The translations under genes were made by a program, and so were the position numbers. Positions 1 through 8,774 of a DNA stretch of 47,158 bases are shown here, piece by piece. A model generated the notes under the pieces. It saw only the letters and a program-made list of their open reading frames with translations. It ran no database searches and had not been told where the DNA came from. Numbering within the stretch: the first letter of the stretch is position 1; every line of letters starts with the position of its first letter. The stretch comes from Firmicutes bacterium UBA2530 (GTDB lineage Bacteria; Bacillota; Clostridia; Tissierellales; Sedimentibacteraceae), in assembly GCA_002340985.1 (NCBI GenBank), contig DDNC01000022.1:9707-56864 (forward strand), given 5' to 3'.

Positions 1-40
1 ACTGTTTTCCTATGTTGCGGATAATTATTTGTCCGCAATA
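1..40. repeat. Partial copy of dispersed palindromic repeat family B
   Basis: The first ~35 bases closely match the left part of the repeat at 36039-36096 (shared ACTGTTTTCCTATGT, then GCGGA and TTTGTC). The inner part forms a hairpin, TTGCGGA and TCCGCAA flanking a short AT loop at 15-38. The copy is cut by the window edge and lies just after the rsmI stop codon. No T-run follows on the minus strand, so it does not look like a plain terminator. Confidence 0.55.
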
Positions 41-51
41 AATCGAGGGAA

Positions 52-921
52 TTATAAATTATATTCCTCAAAAAATTTCTTAATCTCAAGCGAAGCCTTA
101 TAAGCATCATTTTTTGATGCTGCTCCTTCTTCAACCGCTTCCTTTACAGCTTCTTTTAATGAATAGCCCTTGCTGATGAGCTTATCAAACAAGACACCGT
201 GAATTCCTGTCCTTGTATTATCGCGCTCCTGTTCCTCATAGTCGTTGTTGTATCCCACAACCACGTACTCGCCTCTTTCAGCGTCACTGTGGCTGTTAAG
301 CTGCCGGAGTACAGAGTCAACTGTGCCGTAGAAAGTTCTTTCGTGAAGCTTTGTCAGCTCCTTGCACGCGCATATGACAGCATTGGGCATTGCTTCTTCA
401 ATTGCTTCAATTAAGTTCATTATTCTTTTCGGCGATTCGTAGAGCACAAAGGTTCTGATGGGATTTTCTTTTATCTTTTTCAGCTCTGCTTCAAGCTCGC
501 TTTTTTTTCTGGGGAGAAATCCGTAAAAGGCAAATTGTTCCGTATCAATTCCCGATACGGAAAGGGCTACCGTCACAGCAGATGCGCCGGCTAAACCTAC
601 CACCTCTATTCCGGCTTCTCTTGCACTTTTTACAAGCTCGTAACCCGGGTCGGATATGCATGGAGTTCCCGCATCGGTTACTAAAGAAACAGTTTTATTT
701 TCCGTAATAATTTCTTTTACTATTTCTTCACTTCTGCTTTTTTCATTAAATTTATGATAGGAAATCAGCTTGGTTTTAATGTCAAATGCATTTAAGAGTT
801 TTTGTGTATGCCTTGTATCCTCGGCTAAAATCAAATCACTCTCCAGCAAGGTCTCAATTGCCCGTTCAGTCATATCTCCCAAATTTCCGATTGGTGTTGG
901 TACCACATATAATTTACTCAT
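52..921 (-). CDS. rsmI: 16S rRNA (cytidine1402-2'-O)-methyltransferase
   Basis: RsmI methylates the 2'-O of C1402 in the 16S rRNA decoding centre using S-adenosylmethionine. The protein opens with the family signature VVPTPIGNLGD and carries the SAM-site motif DAGTPCISDPG, then VVGLAGASA and FYGFLPRK; 289 residues is normal for the family. I chose the ATG at 921 because the family starts right before the VVPTPIGNL strand; a longer frame runs upstream into recQ but lacks family sequence. The start overlaps the recQ stop as ATGA, so the two genes are translationally coupled. Identification is secure; the order recQ-rsmI need not mean a shared pathway. Confidence 0.95.
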   Translation of the reverse strand: MSKLYVVPTPIGNLGDMTERAIETLLESDLILAEDTRHTQKLLNAFDIKTKLISYHKFNEKSRSEEIVKEIITENKTVSLVTDAGTPCISDPGYELVKSAREAGIEVVGLAGASAVTVALSVSGIDTEQFAFYGFLPRKKSELEAELKKIKENPIRTFVLYESPKRIMNLIEAIEEAMPNAVICACKELTKLHERTFYGTVDSVLRQLNSHSDAERGEYVVVGYNNDYEEQERDNTRTGIHGVLFDKLISKGYSLKEAVKEAVEEGAASKNDAYKASLEIKKFFEEYNL

Positions 922-3125
922 TCTTCTTCTCCGGTCTGCAGCTTGCAAAGTGCAAATTTTATTTCTGTATATGTTATATGCGGAGGTAAAGCTTCTTTTA
1001 TTGGTTTCAGCTTATCTCCACCTATTCCTTTATATGTTTTTATAATAATCTCTTCTTTTTCTTCGGATACAAAATCTCTGAAGTCAATATCATATCCGAG
1101 CCTTGCACAACTTTCAAGGTGAGCCTCCACCGTGATTGACTTAAGCTCCCTCTCCTCGGCAATCTCCTGGATACTTTTTCCTTCCAAGTACATTTTGTAG
1201 CTGATTGTTCTTGTATCTTCTTTCTGAGTTTTTTCTGAGCTCTCATTTTCGAAACTTAAAATCTTAACATTTTCTGTTTGGATTTCTTCCTTATCTTCAT
1301 CTTCATCAGCTGTTTTAAGTACTATATTGTTTTTTTCGGCATAATTATAAATTGCATCCATGAACCTGGTTCCGTATTTTTCTGCCTTTATTTCACCAAC
1401 TCCGCTTATTTTCAGAAAATCACTTCTCGTTTGAGGGTACTTAGTACACATATCCCTGAGTGAAGCATCTGAAAACACCATAAACGGCGGAACGCTCATC
1501 CTGTCTGCAATTTCCTTTCTCAATATCCTCAACTCTTCAAATAAATCACGGTCGTACTCGGAATTATTACCTTTTGTTTTCACAGACTTCTGCTTTTCAG
1601 GCAGTGCTTTCTTTATTTCAACATGCTGCTGGCCTTTTAGTACCATCATTCCGCTGGGCGATATTGTAAGCACAGGATATTTGTCTCCCGCAACATTTAT
1701 GTATCCGGCAGCAGTCATGTATGAAATGATTTCTCTAAGTACATCTTTGTCATAATCCTTCATTATTCCATATGTGCTTAACTTATGAAAATTTAGAGAT
1801 TTTATTCTCTGTACGCTGCTGCCCTTCAGCACATCTATGACGAGGCCTCCACCGAACCTGCCGCCCATCCTGTATATACATGACAATATTTTTTGTGCTT
1901 CCACGGTTATGTCTCTGCTTTCTATCTCACTGAGACAGCTGCTGCAGTTATTGCATTCTTCTCTGTCGTATTCTGGATCAAAGTAGCTTATGAGATATTT
2001 TCTCAGGCATTTATCAGTATTACAGTAATTTATCATGTCACGCAGCTTATCATACTCATTTGCTTTTACCATGTCATCTGCGGTGCCGTTGTCGATTAAA
2101 AAATTGTTCATCACTATATCCTGGGGGCTGAACAGCAAAATACATTCTGAGGCCTCTCCATCACGCCCTGCTCTTCCCGCTTCCTGATAGTATGATTCTA
2201 TATTTTTCGGCATATTGTAGTGAATCACATACCTTATATCAAGCTTGTCAATACCCATACCGAAAGCATTTGTAGCCACCATAATTTCTGCATTGTCAAA
2301 GAGGAAGTCATCCTGGTTTTTACTTCTTTCACCGTCTCCAAGCCCCGCATGGTATTTGACCGCATTAAACCCGGCACCGACAAGACGGCTGCATACTTCC
2401 TCGGTAAGCTTTCTTGTCAGGCAGTAGATTATGCCGGGCTTACCCTTGTGTTTTCGTACATATTCAAGCACATACTTCAATTTTTCGTTTGTTCTGGCAA
2501 CCTCAAATTTCAGATTTTCTCTGTCAAATCCGGTTGTTATTTCATAATGATTGTTAAGCCCTATTAAGTTTATTATATCGCCCTTAACCTCCGGCGTAGC
2601 CGTTGCGGTGAATGCCGTCAATATAGGATTATCTTTGGAAATACTTCTTAAATTTCTGATGCGGAGATAGCTTGGCCTGAAATCATGTCCCCATTGAGAC
2701 ACACAATGAGCCTCGTCGACAGCTATCATGGAAACTTTAATGTTTTTTATAAGCTCAGCAAAGCTTTCAGATTCCAGCCTTTCAGGTGCCACATACAGAA
2801 GCTTGTACCGCCCGTTTTCAGCTTCATACACTATTCTTCTGAGCTCCGGCAGTGTCAGGGAGCTGTTGATAAATGCGGCAGGTATTCCTATTTGCTGCAG
2901 TGTATCGACCTGATCCTTCATTAGAGAAATCAGAGGGGAAACAACCAACGCCGTACCGTCCATAATCATGGCAGGTATCTGGTAGCACAGAGACTTGCCT
3001 CCGCCCGTAGGCATTATTGCCAGCACATCTCTGCCGGATAAAATATTGTCTATGATTTCACGCTGTCCGTCTCTGAAATTATCATATCCGTAATACTTTT
3101 TTAAAAATTCAGCGGCTTTATCCAA
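918..3125 (-). CDS. recQ: ATP-dependent DNA helicase RecQ
   Basis: 3'-5' DNA helicase of recombinational repair and stalled-fork processing. Visible in order: RecQ motif 0 around FRDGQREII, Walker A TGGGKSLCYQ, DEAH box in VDEAHCVSQWGHDFRPSY, motif VI region QEAGRAGRDG, zinc-binding cysteines in the RQC part (CNTDKC and CNNCSSC), an HRDC domain around residues 520-600 (KISGVGEIKAEKYG), and a C-terminal helix-turn-helix extension (SIQEIAEERELKSITVEAHL) as in longer RecQ proteins. At 735 residues it is longer than the E. coli enzyme because of this tail. Starts at ATG 3125 after an AGGTGG-type ribosome site; its stop overlaps the rsmI start by four bases. Confidence 0.96.
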   Translation of the reverse strand: MDKAAEFLKKYYGYDNFRDGQREIIDNILSGRDVLAIMPTGGGKSLCYQIPAMIMDGTALVVSPLISLMKDQVDTLQQIGIPAAFINSSLTLPELRRIVYEAENGRYKLLYVAPERLESESFAELIKNIKVSMIAVDEAHCVSQWGHDFRPSYLRIRNLRSISKDNPILTAFTATATPEVKGDIINLIGLNNHYEITTGFDRENLKFEVARTNEKLKYVLEYVRKHKGKPGIIYCLTRKLTEEVCSRLVGAGFNAVKYHAGLGDGERSKNQDDFLFDNAEIMVATNAFGMGIDKLDIRYVIHYNMPKNIESYYQEAGRAGRDGEASECILLFSPQDIVMNNFLIDNGTADDMVKANEYDKLRDMINYCNTDKCLRKYLISYFDPEYDREECNNCSSCLSEIESRDITVEAQKILSCIYRMGGRFGGGLVIDVLKGSSVQRIKSLNFHKLSTYGIMKDYDKDVLREIISYMTAAGYINVAGDKYPVLTISPSGMMVLKGQQHVEIKKALPEKQKSVKTKGNNSEYDRDLFEELRILRKEIADRMSVPPFMVFSDASLRDMCTKYPQTRSDFLKISGVGEIKAEKYGTRFMDAIYNYAEKNNIVLKTADEDEDKEEIQTENVKILSFENESSEKTQKEDTRTISYKMYLEGKSIQEIAEERELKSITVEAHLESCARLGYDIDFRDFVSEEKEEIIIKTYKGIGGDKLKPIKEALPPHITYTEIKFALCKLQTGEEE

Positions 3126-3313
3126 GATGCACCACCTTTCAATATTTATTAAAATATTATATCATGAAAAATTTTAAATAAAAAGGCTATATATTTTTAA
3201 ACTAACAGCTAATATTCAAATTTTTATTAATCTAAATGTAATAAAAAAGCAAAATATTTTTCAATTCATCTGCAATACTAAATGTATATCTTTTTTTCAA
3301 AGACAGCCGTTGC

Positions 3314-3343
3314 TTGTCATAAAAGATATGGCAGCAGTAATAT
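3314..3343 (+). promoter_or_regulatory. Candidate promoter of the 42-residue peptide gene
   Basis: TTGTCA at 3314-3319 and TAATAT at 3338-3343 separated by 18 bases, about 30 bases before the start codon at 3376. It matches the vegetative consensus moderately; position is the main support. Confidence 0.35.
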
Positions 3344-3375
3344 TCAGTTAAATTAAATAATTGCGAGGAGTATGT

Positions 3376-3504
3376 ATGAACCAGCAAATAGCAAAATTAA
3401 CAAATGAACAGGAAAAGAAGATCAAAAAAATGGAAAGTGAATTAGGCTGTGTATTAGTCGCTTACCAAACTCAAAATCATTCCGGTACCACCGAAATGAA
3501 ATAA
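3376..3504 (+). CDS. Small conserved-looking 42-residue peptide
   Basis: A 42-codon frame preceded by a good ribosome site (GCGAGGAG, 5 bases before the ATG) and followed within a few bases by a strong terminator, so it looks like a complete single-gene unit. The peptide begins MNQQIAKLTNEQEKKIKKME, a charged amphipathic helix, then a short hydrophobic strand ELGCVLVAYQ and a polar tail. I see no signal peptide or membrane segment. The LTNEQ...ELG..LVAY pattern resembles small uncharacterised clostridial proteins I have seen, but I cannot name a family. Function unknown; could be a cytosolic small protein or antitoxin-like peptide, with no partner gene evident. Confidence 0.6.
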   Translation: MNQQIAKLTNEQEKKIKKMESELGCVLVAYQTQNHSGTTEMK

Positions 3505-3506
3505 AT

Positions 3507-3547
3507 AAAAGCCCTGCATGCAAAATTATAGTATGCGGGGCTTTTAT
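3507..3547 (+). terminator. Intrinsic terminator after the small peptide gene
   Basis: AAAAGCCCTGCAT pairs with ATGCGGGGCTTTT (one T-G wobble) across a short AT-rich loop, ending in a T-run. Symmetric A- and T-runs make it potentially bidirectional. Confidence 0.85.
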
Positions 3548-3552
3548 CATTA

Positions 3553-3581
3553 TTGCTTTAGCTGGAAATATTGTATATAAT
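3553..3581 (+). promoter_or_regulatory. Candidate sigma-A promoter for the metallophosphoesterase gene
   Basis: TTGCTT at 3553-3558, 17-base spacer, perfect TATAAT at 3576-3581; it lies right after the preceding terminator and about 75 bases before the next start codon. Confidence 0.6.
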
Positions 3582-3658
3582 ATACTGTATCACGAGCAGG
3601 CAATAACGCAGAATAAGCAAACGATATCAAAAACTAGCGTTGCAGGAGGAAAAACTGC

Positions 3659-4285
3659 GTGCATATAATGAAATATCTCTACAAAGAATTTTTATCTTTA
3701 TTTAATTTTCCATATATTCCGGAGGAGCTTTTAAATGACATAAATGGCCCAATACTGCTGCATATAAGCGATACTCCTGACGGCATCTACAGTTATATCT
3801 TCAGAATAATTAGTATACTGAAGCCTCAATTCATTGTGCATACCGGTGACATGGTGGATAATATAAAGCTTGAAATTTACAGGAGCAGCATTGATTGCTA
3901 CCGCAAAAGTGTTGCGGCACTAATTAAAGGCCTGGAAAATAACGAATCCTCAAAAGTATATTATGTATTAGGAAACCATGACGATTATGAAACCGTCAAT
4001 CAATTGACTGAGAGAGGCACAATCCTCGAAGACGGTTTGCTGACAATAAACGACTGCCGCATCACAGTCAGCCATTACTATAAGGAGTGTCTGTATGAAT
4101 CAGATTTCAATCTTTACGGGCACAACCCTGACCAGATTCATTATAAGAACAATGAAACAACATATCTCAACGGGCTATTGAATATCAATATAATTGATTT
4201 ATCAAACAAAAGAGTTTTCCATTTAGACTATCCTGTAGGTACAAACAGATTAAGATGCATGGAGCTGAAAAAAATAGGCTTATAA
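3659..4285 (+). CDS. Calcineurin-like metallophosphoesterase
   Basis: 208-residue cytosolic protein with metal-site motifs of the calcineurin-like phosphoesterase fold in order: HISDTP (35-40), HTGDMVDN (61-68), GNHDDYE (105-111), SHYY (138-141) and YGHNP (153-157). These indicate a binuclear metal centre and phosphoester hydrolysis; the substrate is unknown. Odd point: the first motif is usually DxH, but here it reads D-T-P, so one metal-ligand histidine is missing. The GTG start at 3659 is supported by AGGAGG 9 bases upstream; the first ATG (3668) is too far from it. The next gene follows after 18 bases, suggesting an operon. Confidence 0.8.
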   Translation: MHIMKYLYKEFLSLFNFPYIPEELLNDINGPILLHISDTPDGIYSYIFRIISILKPQFIVHTGDMVDNIKLEIYRSSIDCYRKSVAALIKGLENNESSKVYYVLGNHDDYETVNQLTERGTILEDGLLTINDCRITVSHYYKECLYESDFNLYGHNPDQIHYKNNETTYLNGLLNINIIDLSNKRVFHLDYPVGTNRLRCMELKKIGL

Positions 4286-4303
4286 TTGAAAGGAGGGCAT
4301 GCC

Positions 4304-5302
4304 ATGCTGTTGTTTAGGTTAGGGCCGCGTTATTTGTTTATCAGAAGTAAGAATATTGATGAAGTAGCAGATTATCTTGAAGCGAGTCTCGGGGGAGATG
4401 TCACCGAATTCTGGAAGGCATGGGAAAAATCATCCGAATACAGCACTATTTGCTTTATAACGGATATTAACCACGAAAAAACATATGTGGAGGATGCGGT
4501 AAAAATCGTTCTCATTAACGATGTCTCCACGGTTATACTTTCCTCAATTGTAAACAGCCACATGTGCCACTTGGTGCAAAGGGTTGATATGGGACCTGCA
4601 GCAATACTTATGCGCACAGCCGGAAACGAGCCGGCTCTGATTGATAAAATCAAAGAGGTTTTTTCAGCTAAGGAAGTGGACTGGTACGAGGGAATCGGAC
4701 TTGGTGAAAAGGATGATACCATCATTGCCTTTACTGACAAGGTGCTCAGCGGTCCTGTTTCTGATTTTCTGGAGCCCAAGCTGTTAATTCCGCAGCCGGT
4801 CAGAGAAGTTCAGAATCGACTGCGATTAGAGGGATTAAAGCTTATTACTCAAAGCTTAGACGACAGTCAATGGTATGAGCTGAGGATTAATATATATGAT
4901 TCTTGCGGCAAATATAAAGAAAACTATGACCGCCTCATGTACATACTTTCAAAGTTAGAAATAGGTATGGTTTTAGGAGAGAGCTGGACCAAGGACTATG
5001 CCGTTATGCTTTACTCCGTACTTACATACCAGGTGCGACTGTTTACCTTTTTTACACCGAAGGAAATCAAAAAAATCTTGCTGGCTCTTGAATATACTAC
5101 AGAAGGCAAAAGAATTGTAGACTTTGATTTGTACTATAAAAACAAAAAAATTCACTGGGAAAAAACTGCTGCCAATTCCAAGGAAAGAAAAACAAAGCTT
5201 GAAATGGTTAAAGAATACAGGACGAATATGTATAAAAAACTGCCCCCGGAAGACATAGCAGTCTTGGAGGATATGGAAAAGTCCATCCAGCGCTCCGAAT
5301 AG
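4304..5302 (+). CDS. Uncharacterised 332-residue protein
   Basis: I do not recognise a family. The protein starts MLLFRLGPRYLFIRS, has no signal peptide or clear membrane span, and is of mixed alpha/beta character with a central hydrophobic segment (MCHLVQRVDMGPAAILM). The C-terminal third is rich in lysine and tyrosine and likely helical. The start is ATG 4304, with AAAGGAGG 8-13 bases upstream; a TTG 18 bases earlier is too close to that site. It is co-directional with and 18 bases downstream of the metallophosphoesterase gene, and a terminator follows directly, so the two probably form a two-gene operon. Function unknown. Confidence 0.75.
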   Translation: MLLFRLGPRYLFIRSKNIDEVADYLEASLGGDVTEFWKAWEKSSEYSTICFITDINHEKTYVEDAVKIVLINDVSTVILSSIVNSHMCHLVQRVDMGPAAILMRTAGNEPALIDKIKEVFSAKEVDWYEGIGLGEKDDTIIAFTDKVLSGPVSDFLEPKLLIPQPVREVQNRLRLEGLKLITQSLDDSQWYELRINIYDSCGKYKENYDRLMYILSKLEIGMVLGESWTKDYAVMLYSVLTYQVRLFTFFTPKEIKKILLALEYTTEGKRIVDFDLYYKNKKIHWEKTAANSKERKTKLEMVKEYRTNMYKKLPPEDIAVLEDMEKSIQRSE

Positions 5303-5307
5303 ATATG

Positions 5308-5342
5308 AAAAAGTCCTGCTGATTTGGTTCGCAGGACTTTTT
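5308..5342. terminator. Bidirectional intrinsic terminator between convergent genes
   Basis: AAAAGTCCTGC and GCAGGACTTTTT form an 11-bp stem around a loop of about ten bases, with an A-run on one side and a T-run on the other. It lies between a plus-strand gene ending at 5302 and a minus-strand gene ending at 5352, so it can serve both. Confidence 0.85.
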
Positions 5343-5351
5343 GAATTGTAA

Positions 5352-6032
5352 TTATATTATTCCAAACATTATAAAACCTATGGTATTAATGGAAAAATTC
5401 GCACACATATGCACAACCCACGAATTTAATACATTGTTATATCTATCGTTTAACCGATTAAAAAGTAGTCCCGTACCAAACAAGCCTGCTATAAACAATA
5501 TATAAATTATTATGTTAAACCAATCAGCAAGTATGGATACATGATAAACAGAAAATGCAAGTGCAGTTGTTATGTATGCATATCTTTTCGATGAAAATTT
5601 ACTCAGGGTAATAAACCCGAATCCTCTAAAAAACAGTTCCTCCAACAGGGAATTAGCAAACGATATATAAAGTGAAACAAAGACAAAATTATCCTTATTG
5701 ACACTCAGATTATTTTCAAGAGTCATTGAAATATTGTCTAAATCAATAAACCCTTTGAGGATATAATACCCTGCCTGTATAAGAATATAAACAACCAGCC
5801 CCAGCGCTACAGCAAATTTCATTTGTTTTTTATCATTTATTTTGAAATATTCTTTAAACTTTACTTCCTTATCAAACATACAGTAAATTAACGGAAGCCC
5901 TGAAAATATAATTATTTTGTATAATGATTTTAGGGCATAAACAGGCCTTATATAAGATTCTACCAAGTACATTAATACACATGCTATTATCATCATGCCT
6001 GATATTGTTAATTTTCTTTTATAATTGTTCAT
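5352..6032 (-). CDS. CPBP family intramembrane metalloprotease
   Basis: Polytopic membrane protein of the CAAX protease / bacteriocin-processing (CPBP, Abi) family, an intramembrane glutamate-dependent protease group. Diagnostic motifs are EELFFRGFG (EExxxR), a downstream YHVS histidine and a C-terminal VHMCANFS histidine; roughly six to seven hydrophobic segments are visible. The 226-residue length fits. ATG 6032 is chosen, with GGGA 6-9 bases before it; a TTG four codons upstream (6044) is possible. No bacteriocin or immunity genes adjoin, so the substrate cannot be inferred. It is a single gene, ending in the bidirectional terminator. Confidence 0.85.
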   Translation of the reverse strand: MNNYKRKLTISGMMIIACVLMYLVESYIRPVYALKSLYKIIIFSGLPLIYCMFDKEVKFKEYFKINDKKQMKFAVALGLVVYILIQAGYYILKGFIDLDNISMTLENNLSVNKDNFVFVSLYISFANSLLEELFFRGFGFITLSKFSSKRYAYITTALAFSVYHVSILADWFNIIIYILFIAGLFGTGLLFNRLNDRYNNVLNSWVVHMCANFSINTIGFIMFGII

Positions 6033-6104
6033 ATTTTTTCCCAATTTATTTTCTGTTGAAGCATTTGCTATATACTAACACAGTAAATATTCAATAACAA
6101 GCAT

Positions 6105-6153
6105 AAAAAAATCAGATTAAACAAGAAACAATACTGTATCTTTTCAATCTGAT
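6105..6153 (-). terminator. Terminator of the tRNA-Leu transcript
   Basis: On the minus strand ATCAGATT pairs with AATCTGAT across a ~30-base loop and is followed by seven T residues, just after the tRNA 3' end. Confidence 0.6.
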
Positions 6154-6160
6154 AATTCAG

Positions 6161-6243
6161 TGCCGCAGAAGGGACTTGAACCCCCACGGTGTTGCCACCA
6201 ACGGATTTTGAGTCCGTCACGTCTGCCATTCCATCACTGCGGC
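6161..6243 (-). tRNA. tRNA-Leu (anticodon CAA)
   Basis: 83-nt cloverleaf on the minus strand: acceptor stem GCCGCAG/CTGCGGC with discriminator A, D-loop region ATGGAATGGCAGAC, anticodon stem ACGGA/TCCGT with loop CTCAAAA giving anticodon CAA (reads UUG), a long variable arm (TGGTGGCAACACC) typical of leucine tRNA, and T-arm GGGGGTTCAAGTCCC. CCA is not encoded. It has its own promoter and terminator. Confidence 0.95.
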
Positions 6244-6257
6244 TTGACCACTTAGAA

Positions 6258-6286
6258 ATACTATCATACTCTAAAATAAAAATCAA
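6258..6286 (-). promoter_or_regulatory. Promoter of tRNA-Leu
   Basis: Minus strand TTGATT (6286-6281), 17-base spacer, TAGTAT (6263-6258), ending 15 bases before the mature tRNA 5' end. The spacing is ideal for a stable-RNA promoter. Confidence 0.65.
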
Positions 6287-6327
6287 GATATTTTTTTCAT
6301 TTTTAAGTGGTAAATTTTTCATAGCCA

Positions 6328-7554
6328 TCAGCTTTCAAAGCTGACATATTCGATTCCGTCCTGTTCTTCCGGCATAACTACTTCAACCTTTGAAATTTTG
6401 TCGAATTTTTTTTCAATTTTATTTGATGTAATGTTGATTTTATCCACATCATCATAAACTTTTCTTATATCCTTTGCCAGAGAGTCCCATCGGTCTTTGT
6501 AAAGCTTAAATTCCTTGCCCAGTTTATTGAGCTCTTCGTGGATTATTCCGGCATATTTCTCTCTTTCCATATTCCTTATGACAACCTGTACTGTTGAAAG
6601 AACAGACATAAGTGTGGTTGGAGATGCAATCCAGACCTTTTTAGATCCGGCATAATCTATTAAATCCTGATGATATGCATTGATTTCAGCAAATATTGCT
6701 TCCGCAGGAAGAAACATTATAGCTTGCTCTGAGGTTACTCCTTCCACAATATACTTTGCAGAAATATCATTAATATGCTTTTTCACATTTGTCTTAAAAT
6801 CCCGTTCAAATATCCTTCGCTCCGATTCAGGTATGCTTTTATCAATCATACGCTGATAGTTTTCCAAAGGAAATTTTGAATCCACACATAACATTCCCAC
6901 AGGCTCCGGTATATACAGCACGGCATCGGCTATGGTTCCGTTATTCAGCCTTTTCTGCAATTCATAAATTGGTGTGTTTTTTTCGCCGAACACTGTTTTC
7001 AGTATGTGGTTAAGCTGTACCTCTCCGAAGGTTCCTCTGCTTTTTTTATCCGTAAGGACATCCTGAAGAGATATAATATTCGTTGATAAGCTGTCAATTT
7101 TCCTCTGAGCTTCATCTATCTTGGAAAGGCGCTCCAATATATTGACAAATGTTTTGTTTGTTTTGTCAAAGCCTTCACTGAGCCTTTCCTCAACCTTCAT
7201 GTTTATTCTTTCAAGATTTGAACTCACTCTTTCATTCAGAGACACAAAATTTTCATTAAGTGTCTTTGATGTACCTACACTGAAGCTCATAAATGACTCA
7301 GTCATTTTATTTGTATTTTTTTCAAGTCTCTCAACTGTTTCCAGCTTGTTTGCAAGTATTTCCTTTACCTGTCTTTTTTCAGAATCTGCAATTTTACTGG
7401 ATAAAAGGTCAATCATATGCAGATTGTTCTGACTCAGGTTCAACTTCAATTCCGTCAATATTTTGTTTTCAGAATTATTTTTAAATACCCTGAGTAATAT
7501 AATTACATTGATAGCCACTGAAGCTACAAGCAAGCCAATTGTCAATTTTTCCAT
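6328..7554 (-). CDS. rmuC: DNA recombination protein RmuC
   Basis: RmuC-family protein thought to limit DNA rearrangements such as inversions between repeats; its C-terminal domain is nuclease-like. The sequence shows one N-terminal membrane anchor (about residues 4-22), a long coiled coil (about 30-160), then the RmuC core with KKSRGTFGEVQLNHIL, DAVLYIPE, CVDSKFPLENYQ and GVTSEQAIMFLPAEAIFAEIN. Length 408 is typical. ATG 7554 is preceded by GGGAGG at 5 bases; a TTG six codons earlier lies upstream of that site. Single gene; the tRNA follows 84 bases later. Confidence 0.93.
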   Translation of the reverse strand: MEKLTIGLLVASVAINVIILLRVFKNNSENKILTELKLNLSQNNLHMIDLLSSKIADSEKRQVKEILANKLETVERLEKNTNKMTESFMSFSVGTSKTLNENFVSLNERVSSNLERINMKVEERLSEGFDKTNKTFVNILERLSKIDEAQRKIDSLSTNIISLQDVLTDKKSRGTFGEVQLNHILKTVFGEKNTPIYELQKRLNNGTIADAVLYIPEPVGMLCVDSKFPLENYQRMIDKSIPESERRIFERDFKTNVKKHINDISAKYIVEGVTSEQAIMFLPAEAIFAEINAYHQDLIDYAGSKKVWIASPTTLMSVLSTVQVVIRNMEREKYAGIIHEELNKLGKEFKLYKDRWDSLAKDIRKVYDDVDKINITSNKIEKKFDKISKVEVVMPEEQDGIEYVSFES

Positions 7555-7619
7555 GCCGCCCTCCCTGTTCAAATAGATTTTATCCTATAATCGAACATTT
7601 GTCCAGAGGTTTCATTTAA

Positions 7620-8621
7620 TTACTTTATAAGCTCCTCGGCTATCTGCACTGCATTAGTGGCAGCTCCCTTTCTGACCTGGTCTCCGCAGCACCACAGAGC
7701 CAATGAATTTTCGCTGCTTATATCCTTTCTTATTCTTCCCACATATATCAAGTCCTGATCAGATGTGTCAAGAGGCATCGGGTAAATTTTATTTAACGGT
7801 TCATCTGTTAATTTCACGCCTTTGGCTCCCGAAAGGAGCTCCCTTGCCTTTTCCGGAGTTATTTCCTTTTCTGTCTCTATTGTTATTGATTCCGAATGGC
7901 TTCTGTATACTGGCACCCTCACGCATGTGCAATTTACCTTAAGCTCAGGATTGTGAAATATTTTCCTGCCCTCATTCTGCAGCTTCATTTCTTCCTGGGA
8001 ATATCCCATTTCATCAAAATCTCCTATCTGAGGTATCAGGTTAAATCCAATCTGATGCTGGAACGTCTTTATCTCTACGGGTTTTCCTTCACTGATATCC
8101 TTAATCTGCTGGTCCAGCTCCTTAATTCCGTTGATTCCAGCTCCGGAAACTGCCTGATATGTGGAAACAATCATTCTTTTAATTTTTGAGTACTTATTCA
8201 GCTCGTTCAGAGCCGTAAGAGCTATAATTGTAGAGCAATTAGGATTTGCAATTATTCCCTTATGTTTTTTAACATCCTCGGCATTTACCTCCGGAACAAC
8301 TAATGGAACATCCTCATTCATTCTGAATGCAGAAGAATTGTCAATAACCACCGCTCCTGCTCTCACAGCAGCAGGCGAAAGCGCCTCGCTTATATTATTT
8401 TCCGCAGCGCATAAAACTATATCCACATTTTCAAATGAATTCTCCGTAGCTTCCTCAATAACATATTTTTTCCCTTGAAATTCCACCGTTTCGCCTTCAC
8501 TTCTCTTGCTTGCCAAAAGCTTAAGATCATTGTAGGGAAAGTTTCTTTCTCCCAAAACTTTGAGCATTTCCTGCCCCACCGCACCGGTTGCACCTAATAT
8601 TGCTACGTTGTATTTTTTCAT
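7620..8621 (-). CDS. asd: Aspartate-semialdehyde dehydrogenase
   Basis: NADPH-dependent reduction of aspartyl phosphate to aspartate semialdehyde, a branch point to lysine/diaminopimelate, threonine and methionine. Seen: Rossmann motif GATGAVGQEM (10-19), VVIDNSSAFR, the catalytic cysteine C129 in ANPNCSTI, and the active-site region RVPVYRSHSE. 333 residues matches the family. It stands alone, about 65 bases upstream of the rmuC unit, without dap or hom genes nearby. It has a clear promoter at 8670-8697. Confidence 0.96.
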   Translation of the reverse strand: MKKYNVAILGATGAVGQEMLKVLGERNFPYNDLKLLASKRSEGETVEFQGKKYVIEEATENSFENVDIVLCAAENNISEALSPAAVRAGAVVIDNSSAFRMNEDVPLVVPEVNAEDVKKHKGIIANPNCSTIIALTALNELNKYSKIKRMIVSTYQAVSGAGINGIKELDQQIKDISEGKPVEIKTFQHQIGFNLIPQIGDFDEMGYSQEEMKLQNEGRKIFHNPELKVNCTCVRVPVYRSHSESITIETEKEITPEKARELLSGAKGVKLTDEPLNKIYPMPLDTSDQDLIYVGRIRKDISSENSLALWCCGDQVRKGAATNAVQIAEELIK

Positions 8622-8669
8622 AATATTCCTTCTTTCATTATAATTAATATTCCGATTTATATAGGGTTT

Positions 8670-8697
8670 ATTATAGCAACATTTCTATTAATGTCAA
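8670..8697 (-). promoter_or_regulatory. Promoter of asd
   Basis: Minus strand TTGACA (8697-8692), 16-base spacer, TATAAT (8675-8670) with a TGC just upstream (extended -10). It lies 49 bases before the asd start. Confidence 0.8.
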
Positions 8698-8774
8698 GTT
8701 TTTTGTTTATATATTTATTACATGTGTGTTTATATGACGTACGTACACTAATAATTGTCGCGCCAAAAAAGGGC

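Noticed and set aside
6068..6328. 86-codon open frame on the minus strand
   Set aside because: It runs straight through the tRNA-Leu gene and its terminator; no family sequence or ribosome site.
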